Shown: piece by piece, positions 6,105 to 10,458 of the stretch | How positions within the stretch are numbered: position 1 is the stretch's first letter | How the letters are laid out: every line of letters begins with the position of its first letter | Source of the DNA: 630D-37 sp037447295 | GTDB taxonomy: Bacteria > Chloroflexota > Anaerolineae > Anaerolineales > Villigracilaceae | Direction: 5' to 3' | NCBI GenBank assembly: GCA_037447295.1 | Contig: JBBIGZ010000094.1 | Span: 1 to 10,458 of the forward strand | Length of the DNA: 10,458 bases | The notes under the pieces: model-generated | Told to the model about the DNA's origin: nothing | Databases searched by the model: none | What the model saw: only the letters and a program-made list of their open reading frames with translations | Translations under genes and position numbers: made by a program

Positions 6105-7175
6105 CTAGCCACTCGGCTCTTCCGTCAGCCTCTCCAGCGCGGCAGCAAGCACGGCAACGCCGCGGCGGTATTCTTCGAGGGCGATGTGCTCGTGCGGGGT
6201 GTGATCGAGCGCTGAATCACCGGGACCGTAAACGAGGGCCGGGCAGCGCCAGTGCGGAGCGACAATGTTCAGGTCGGAAGTGCCGCTTTTTTGGACGAAG
6301 GCGGCTTCTCCGCCCTGCCCGCGGATGGCGTGCAAAAAAGCCCGCAGCAGGGGCGTGTTCTTTTCACATTGCCAGGCCGGGACGGGATAGCCGAGCGGCT
6401 GTAGGTGAAACGGCGCGGCGAGCTTTTCCAGTTCGGCATACCAGGCTTGTGGGGGAAGATCGGGCGGGAGACGCGCGCCGAGTTTTAATTGCACCGAGAG
6501 GCTGAATGCCTCTTCATAGGTGTTGACGGCGCGCAGACTGAGCAGCAGTTGATCGAAGATCCGCGCCCGTCCCTGATTGAAGGCGGCGGCGTAGGCTTGC
6601 AGGCGCTGCCACAGGTCAAAGGCCTGTTCGGCCGGGGTGGGTTGATTGTGGGCGGAGTGACGGTTTTCTACGCTCAGGCTGAGTTCTGCCCAGGCGCTGC
6701 CTTTATAGGCTAAGGCGATGCGGTTCCAGCGATTCGGCTCGCCAACGATCAGATAATCGGGATGAAAACGATCAAGCAATGCCCGCGCGCCGCGCGAATC
6801 GCCCTCCTCATCCACCGCCCCGATGACCACGAATTGCCATCCCGCACGCGCACCCAGGCGCGCCACGCCATCCACAAAGCACGCCAGGGGGGATTTTGCG
6901 TCGGCGGCGCCGCGGCCAAAGAGCAGGAGACCCTGCTGCGGGTCATCCACGATCCGCACGGCGATTTCGCCGGGGACGGTGTCAATATGCCCCAGGAGCA
7001 GGACCTGCCGCGGGCCGGCACCCAACGTCCCGATCGCATTCCCCACTTCATCTTTTTCCACTTCAAACCCTAGCCGCTGCATGTGATCCAGCAGCCAGTT
7101 TACGGCGCGTTCTTCCTGACCGCTGGGGCTGTAATGTTCGAGGAGGCCGAGCAGGGTGCGTAGGTCATCCTGCAT
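6105..7175 (-). CDS. lysK: LysK: LysW-lysine (or ornithine) carboxypeptidase/deacylase, M20 family
   Basis: A 356-residue M20-family di-zinc hydrolase that carries out the last step of LysW-dependent lysine synthesis, cutting lysine from the glutamate end of carrier LysW; homologues can also release ornithine. Visible motifs are GHIDTVPGE (H63, D65), GRGAADAKSP with bridging D92, the catalytic and ligand acidic pair in DEEGDSRGA (E123, E124), E146 in VGEPNRW, and a C-terminal DHTPHEHI with the metal histidine at 325. The GHIDTVPGE wording and the neighbouring lysJ favour LysK over ArgE or DapE. It starts at ATG 7175 with GGAGG 6 nt upstream, and its first 11 nt overlap the end of lysJ, indicating coupling. 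It is the last gene of the operon. The stop is 38 nt from the converging membrane-protein gene. Confidence 0.9.
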   Translation of the reverse strand: MQDDLRTLLGLLEHYSPSGQEERAVNWLLDHMQRLGFEVEKDEVGNAIGTLGAGPRQVLLLGHIDTVPGEIAVRIVDDPQQGLLLFGRGAADAKSPLACFVDGVARLGARAGWQFVVIGAVDEEGDSRGARALLDRFHPDYLIVGEPNRWNRIALAYKGSAWAELSLSVENRHSAHNQPTPAEQAFDLWQRLQAYAAAFNQGRARIFDQLLLSLRAVNTYEEAFSLSVQLKLGARLPPDLPPQAWYAELEKLAAPFHLQPLGYPVPAWQCEKNTPLLRAFLHAIRGQGGEAAFVQKSGTSDLNIVAPHWRCPALVYGPGDSALDHTPHEHIALEEYRRGVAVLAAALERLTEEPSG

Positions 7176-8343
7176 TGCTTTCCTCCAGTTCGTGTTGCAG
7201 GACTTCGTTCAGGGCCTGGACGAGTTGATCGAGCTGTTCGTAGGTGATGACCAGCGGCGGGAGCAGGCGCAGGACGTTCATGCCGGCGTTCAGCGCCAGG
7301 ATGCGCCGCGCTTGCAGAGCGCGCAGATAGGGCGCGACCTTGCGCTTGAGCTCGATGCCGATCATCAGCCCTAGGCCGCGCACTTCGCGGATGAGCGGCG
7401 AGGGCAGACGCCGCAGCCGTTCGAGGAGATAGGCGCCCTTTTCGGCTGCCTGATGCGGCAAGTCTTCTTCCTCGATGGCTTGAATGGCGGCCAACGCCGC
7501 GGCACAGGCCAGCGGGTTGCCGCCAAAGGTGGAGGCATGGACGCCGGGCGTCAGGTTTTGGAGGCGCGGCCCGATCAACACCGCGCCCATCGGCAGGCCA
7601 CCTGCCAGCGACTTGGCGCAGGTGACCATATCCGGCTGCACGCCGTAATGTTGATAGGCGAACATTTTGCCGGTGCGCCCAAAGCCGCTCTGAATTTCAT
7701 CGAAGATGAGCAGCGCGCCATGCCGATCGCACAGTTGCCGCGCTGCCTGGAGGTATTCGGGGGTCGCCGGGTAGATGCCGCCTTCGCCCTGGACGACTTC
7801 TAGGATGAGGGCGGCTACTTCGTCGTTGATGGCTTCTTCTAGGGCTTGAGGATTGTTGTAGGAGATATGCTCGAATTCCGGCACGAGCGGCTCGAAGCCC
7901 TGACGATAACGGGCGGCGAAGGTGGCGGAGAGGGCGCCGTAGGTGCGTCCGTGAAAGGCGCGTTTGGTCGCCAGGATGTGCTTGCGTCCGCTGGAGAGAC
8001 GGGCGAACTTCAGCGCTGCTTCCACGGCTTCGGCCCCGGAGTTGCAGAAGAAGACGCGCTCCAAACCGGGGGTAAGCGAGGTGAGTTTGACCATCAGCGC
8101 AGCGCGTTGATCGTTTGGGTAGGTCTCAAAGAGCGTGATCAGCCGTGAGGCTTGTTCGGCAATCGCCGCGGCAACCTTCGGATGACCATGACCCAGGTTT
8201 GCCACGCCGTGGCCGGAGGTGCAATCGAGGTAGGCGTTCCCTTCGGCATCAAAGAGCAACGCGCCCTGACCGCGGACAATGGTGAGCGGTTGTTTGACAT
8301 AGACTCCGGCGCCATAGCGCGTTTCGATGGTGTATGCATCCAT
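7165..8343 (-). CDS. lysJ: LysJ: LysW-aminoadipate/glutamate semialdehyde aminotransferase
   Basis: A 392-residue class III PLP aminotransferase of the acetylornithine aminotransferase group. In this pathway it transfers an amino group to LysW-bound aminoadipate semialdehyde, giving LysW-lysine. The PLP lysine is K244 in CAKSLAGG, with cofactor-contacting D215 in FDEIQSG, the phosphate-binding NSGAEA at 101-106 and the STFGGNP loop at 271-277. The N-terminal region (IVRGQGALLFDAEGNAYLDC, with GVANLGHGHP following) closely resembles Thermus LysJ as I remember it. ArgD is the alternative name; the lysYZ/lysK context decides for LysJ, though a dual role in arginine synthesis is possible. ATG 8343 has an AGGAG about 9 nt upstream in the 24-nt gap after lysZ. 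Confidence 0.9.
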   Translation of the reverse strand: MDAYTIETRYGAGVYVKQPLTIVRGQGALLFDAEGNAYLDCTSGHGVANLGHGHPKVAAAIAEQASRLITLFETYPNDQRAALMVKLTSLTPGLERVFFCNSGAEAVEAALKFARLSSGRKHILATKRAFHGRTYGALSATFAARYRQGFEPLVPEFEHISYNNPQALEEAINDEVAALILEVVQGEGGIYPATPEYLQAARQLCDRHGALLIFDEIQSGFGRTGKMFAYQHYGVQPDMVTCAKSLAGGLPMGAVLIGPRLQNLTPGVHASTFGGNPLACAAALAAIQAIEEEDLPHQAAEKGAYLLERLRRLPSPLIREVRGLGLMIGIELKRKVAPYLRALQARRILALNAGMNVLRLLPPLVITYEQLDQLVQALNEVLQHELEESNAG

Positions 8344-8367
8344 AATGACATGCTCCTGAAAGAGAGG

Positions 8368-9180
8368 TTAGAGGTGCAGGATGGTGCCCTGTCCATCCAG
8401 CGCGGCGCGCAGCGGAGAGGCAACGCGCCCATCACCGATGACAACGCAAGGCACGCCGCCGCTCAGGGCTTCTTCGGCGGCCAGCACTTTCTTTTTCATC
8501 CGTCCCTGCGCCGCCTGCTGCGCACGGGCGATTTGGGAAAAGGGCAGGGCGCGGATGAGCGTGCTTTCATCAGGGAAGCGTTCGAGCAGCCCCGGCGCAG
8601 CCGTGAGCAGAATGAGCTGCTTGGCGCCCAGCGCAACAGCGATCTGCGCCGCAGCGCGATCGGCATCCACGTTTAACGCTTCGCCTTCTTGACCGACCGC
8701 CAGCGGCGCAACCACCGGCAGAAAGCCATTTCCCAGCAGCCAGCGCAAGAGTGGCGCGTTCACCTGTTCGATTTTGCCGCTGTAGTCATCGCGGATAATC
8801 TTGCGCTTGCCGTTTTCGACGCTTTGAATGGCTTGCTTGCGCGTTCCCTGCAGCAATCCGCCATCCAGCCCACTCAGGCCAAAGGCATTCACCCCGCGCT
8901 GCCGCAGACCCTCCACCAGCAGGGTGTTGATCTTGCCGTTGACCGCCATGATGAAAACCTCCAGCGTGGCGCGGTCGGTATAGCGCGAGGTGTGCCCGGA
9001 AGGCGAAGTGATAAAGCGCGGCGGATTGCCCAACCGCTCGCCCAGCGCACTGGCTTCGGCCGAGCCGCCATGCACCAGGATCAGGTTTTGCGTTTGCTTC
9101 CAGTGCGCGGCGGCATCATCGAGGATGGACTGGAAATCCACCCCTTCCGTGCCGCCGATTTTCAGGACAATGGTTGACAA
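8368..9180 (-). CDS. lysZ: LysZ: LysW-aminoadipate/glutamate kinase
   Basis: A 270-residue amino-acid kinase of the acetylglutamate kinase family. It phosphorylates the side-chain carboxylate of LysW-linked aminoadipate. KIGG at 7-10 and HGGS at 37-40 form the phosphate-binding loops. NVDADRAAAQIA at 170-181 and GRMKKKV at 226-232 are nucleotide/substrate-site motifs. HGGS instead of the ArgB-type HGGGP, and PPRFITSPSGHTSRYTDR at 53-70, match the LysZ branch; the latter region is implicated in recognising the carrier-bound substrate. The start is a TTG at 9180. No ATG or GTG fits, and a near-ideal AAGGAGGTGA lies just upstream. Immediately beyond that ribosome site begins the heptanucleotide array that separates this gene from lysY. 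Confidence 0.92.
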   Translation of the reverse strand: MSTIVLKIGGTEGVDFQSILDDAAAHWKQTQNLILVHGGSAEASALGERLGNPPRFITSPSGHTSRYTDRATLEVFIMAVNGKINTLLVEGLRQRGVNAFGLSGLDGGLLQGTRKQAIQSVENGKRKIIRDDYSGKIEQVNAPLLRWLLGNGFLPVVAPLAVGQEGEALNVDADRAAAQIAVALGAKQLILLTAAPGLLERFPDESTLIRALPFSQIARAQQAAQGRMKKKVLAAEEALSGGVPCVVIGDGRVASPLRAALDGQGTILHL

Positions 9181-9183
9181 GGT

Positions 9184-9193
9184 TCACCTCCTT
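9184..9193 (-). promoter_or_regulatory. Near-perfect Shine-Dalgarno of lysZ
   Basis: Read on the minus strand, AAGGAGGTGA pairs along its whole length with the 16S anti-Shine-Dalgarno and ends 3 nt before the TTG start, placing GGAGG 6 nt from it. This decides the non-ATG start and suggests independent initiation at lysZ, unlike the overlapping pairs in the same operon. Confidence 0.85.
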
Positions 9194-9202
9194 AAGATAG
9201 AC

Positions 9203-9316
9203 GATGGACCGTGGACGGTAGACCGTGGATGGTGGATGAGATGGAAGATGGACCGTGGACCGTGGACGGTGGATGATGGACCATGGACCGTGGACGGTGG
9301 ACGATGGACTGTGGAC
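9203..9316. repeat. Degenerate heptanucleotide tandem array in the lysY-lysZ gap
   Basis: Sixteen head-to-tail units cover 114 bp. Fifteen are exactly 7 nt and one is 9 nt (GAGATGGAA, 9238-9246). Plus-strand units, in order: GATGGAC, CGTGGAC, GGTAGAC, CGTGGAT, GGTGGAT, the 9-nt unit, GATGGAC, CGTGGAC, CGTGGAC, GGTGGAT, GATGGAC, CATGGAC, CGTGGAC, GGTGGAC, GATGGAC, TGTGGAC. The consensus is NRTGGAC; the first position varies most while TGGA is nearly fixed. The array ends 5 nt before the lysY stop codon (9322) and stops 9 nt short of the lysZ Shine-Dalgarno. It resembles in form the heptameric short tandem repeats described in filamentous cyanobacteria. Several frames run through it without stops, but I see no gene in it. 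Its role is unknown. Confidence 0.95.
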
Positions 9317-9321
9317 GGCGC

Positions 9322-10356
9322 TCATGGGTGTAGCCCCGGAAATTCCAGGCCGAGCGTTTCTTCCCAGCCCATCATCAGGTTCAGGCATTGGACGGCAGAA
9401 CCAGCCGCGCCTTTCATCAGGTTGTCAATGGCGCAGAAGGCGATCAAGTGGCCGCTGGCTTCGTCATATTCGAAGCCGAGATCGGCATAGTTCGAGCCGG
9501 CCAGGATTTTCGGATCGGGCACGCGGTAAATGCCGCGCGCTTCTTTCACCAGGCGCAGGAAAGGGTTCTCGTTGACCACGGCGCGATAGGCTTGCCAGAG
9601 CTGGCGCGTGGTCGTGCCCGGCGGCAGGTCGAGATGCACCGTCGCCAGCGCGCCGCGCACCAGGTCCACCGAAGTCAGGGTGAGCACCAAGTCGCTCAGG
9701 CCGCATTCCTGCATGATCTCAGCCGTGTGGCGGTGACCGAACGCCGAGTAGGTGCGGATGACGTTGGCACGTTCGGCATGATGCGAGCCGATATTGCCCT
9801 CCGCCCCCGCCTCCGAAGAGCCGACCTTGACTTCGGCGATCACTTTTTGCCCTGCATCCAGCAAACCGGCGCGTAGCAGCGGCAGCAACGCCAGGTTGGT
9901 TGCTGTGGCGTTACAGCCCACCCCGCTGACATAGCGCGCCTGGCGCAGCGCCTCCCGATGGAATTCCGGCAGGCCATAAACAAAGCGCTCCAGCCAGTGC
10001 GGGGCGGCATGGGGCACGCCGTACCAGCGCTCGTACGTGGCAGCATCGCGCAGGCGAAAATCGGCCGAAAGGTCAATCACATACGAAGCCAGTGCCGCGT
10101 AGCGTTCGATCTCTTTTTGTAATTCACCATGCGGTAGGGCGGAAAAGAGCACGTCCACCGGCTGCACTTGCGCCGGGTCGCTGAATTTGAGCGCCGTGCG
10201 CTTGCGCAGGTTCGGGTGCACCTGATAGACGTATTCGCCCAAATGCGAGCGCGAAGTGACCTGCGTCACCGTCACGTTGGGATGATCGAGCAGCAGGCGC
10301 AGCAATTCGCCCCCGGCGTAGCCGGAAGCGCCGAGGATAGCAACCGAAACGCTCAT
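9322..10356 (-). CDS. lysY: LysY: LysW-aminoadipate/glutamate semialdehyde dehydrogenase
   Basis: A 344-residue NADPH-dependent reductase of the ArgC/LysY family. It reduces the acyl phosphate made by LysZ to the semialdehyde. The N-terminal nucleotide-binding loop is GASGYAGGE (9-17). The catalytic cysteine is C148 in SGVGCNATATNLALLPL; GCNATAT is the LysY-type active site, whereas ArgC normally reads PGCYPT. The basic catalytic histidine lies in FGHRHTAEI (206-214). Other family landmarks are DLSADFRL at 95-102 and KVGSSEAG at 177-184. Length is normal. It starts at ATG 10356, whose last two bases are shared with the lysX stop as ATGA, indicating coupling to lysX. The stop at 9322 lies 5 nt from the heptanucleotide array, and the C terminus looks complete (EFPGLHP), so the array has not damaged the gene. 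Confidence 0.93.
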   Translation of the reverse strand: MSVSVAILGASGYAGGELLRLLLDHPNVTVTQVTSRSHLGEYVYQVHPNLRKRTALKFSDPAQVQPVDVLFSALPHGELQKEIERYAALASYVIDLSADFRLRDAATYERWYGVPHAAPHWLERFVYGLPEFHREALRQARYVSGVGCNATATNLALLPLLRAGLLDAGQKVIAEVKVGSSEAGAEGNIGSHHAERANVIRTYSAFGHRHTAEIMQECGLSDLVLTLTSVDLVRGALATVHLDLPPGTTTRQLWQAYRAVVNENPFLRLVKEARGIYRVPDPKILAGSNYADLGFEYDEASGHLIAFCAIDNLMKGAAGSAVQCLNLMMGWEETLGLEFPGLHP

Positions 10357-10458
10357 AGGCTGCGCTCCATCATCCGTTCGCGGGCAACTTCGAGCGTATA
10401 CGCCACGATCTCATCGGCAACATCTATGCCGCTCAATGGCTGCAGCGTGTGGAACTCG
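10353..10458 (-). CDS. lysX: LysX: C-terminal end of LysW-aminoadipate ligase (partial)
   Basis: Only the last 34 codons and stop are in the window. The translation EFHTLQPLSGIDVADEIVAY followed by TLEVARERMMERSL resembles the end of RimK-related ATP-grasp ligases LysX/ArgX, where an EF-x-T segment precedes S/TGxDVxxxIVxY. These enzymes attach aminoadipate (or glutamate) to the C-terminal glutamate of LysW. The identification also rests on position: a 4-nt overlap with lysY in the order X-Y-Z-J-K. The residues that separate LysX from ArgX specificity are outside the window. Confidence 0.8.
   Translation of the reverse strand, partial: EFHTLQPLSGIDVADEIVAYTLEVARERMMERSL

Noticed and set aside
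7156..8676. Several plus-strand open frames over the lysine operon
   Set aside because: They are antisense shadows of high-GC lysJ and lysZ, without ribosome sites or recognisable protein features.
9203..9316. Heptad array as a CRISPR array
   Set aside because: There are no spacers and no 23-40 nt repeats; units are contiguous 7-mers.
8990..9490. Plus-strand open frame running through the heptad array, giving a Trp/Asp/Gly-rich repetitive peptide (WTVDGG-like)
   Set aside because: It is open only because the 7-nt units carry no stops. Both ends lie in the antisense of lysY and lysZ, and there is no ribosome site or family resemblance.

Overview
The window is about 60% GC, gene-dense and entirely protein-coding, with no RNA genes, insertion sequences, integrases or CRISPR. 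The best guess at the source is a member of the Chloroflexota, probably Anaerolineae-like. This rests on three signs. A preceding gene ends in a Thr/Pro-rich tail of the TPTPT type common in surface proteins of that phylum. The lysine genes are of the LysW-carrier type. The ferredoxin is a 7Fe type with a long C-terminal region. The taxon is an inference from family flavour, not from a marker gene.

Left half, plus strand (1-4864). A tightly packed cluster begins with the Thr/Pro-rich end of an unseen gene (1-102). Its stop overlaps the start of the first of three consecutive M42 (TET/glutamyl aminopeptidase-like) metallopeptidases (99-1154, 1157-2194, 2212-3204). These are followed by a ferritin with an intact ferroxidase centre (3217-3702), a minimal site-2-protease-type membrane metalloprotease (3705-4352) and a 7Fe ferredoxin (4409-4822). 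The run ends in a strong intrinsic terminator (4832-4864). Gaps are 2-17 nt up to the protease. The ferredoxin has a 56-nt leader with a perfect TATAAT -10 hexamer, so it is probably also transcribed on its own. A single plus-strand gene of unknown function follows (4945-6066): two membrane helices and a large soluble domain.

Right half, minus strand (10458 down to 6105). This is a lysine biosynthesis operon of the alpha-aminoadipate/LysW route, in transcription order lysX (only its end is in the window), lysY, lysZ, lysJ, lysK. LysX joins the amino acid to the carrier protein LysW. LysZ phosphorylates the carried substrate, LysY reduces it to the semialdehyde, LysJ transaminates it, and LysK releases lysine from the carrier. 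Some organisms use the same enzymes for ornithine/arginine. LysW itself is not in view. lysX/lysY overlap by 4 nt and lysJ/lysK by 11 nt.

The one piece of structure that genes do not explain is a degenerate heptanucleotide tandem array (16 units, consensus NRTGGAC on the plus strand, 9203-9316). It fills the only sizeable gap in the lysine operon, between lysY and lysZ. The rest looks like ordinary housekeeping and peptide-turnover gene content. I see no convincing undescribed multi-gene system. The triple M42 set linked to ferritin and a membrane protease, the ferredoxin's extra segment and the orphan membrane protein are the other points worth a second look.
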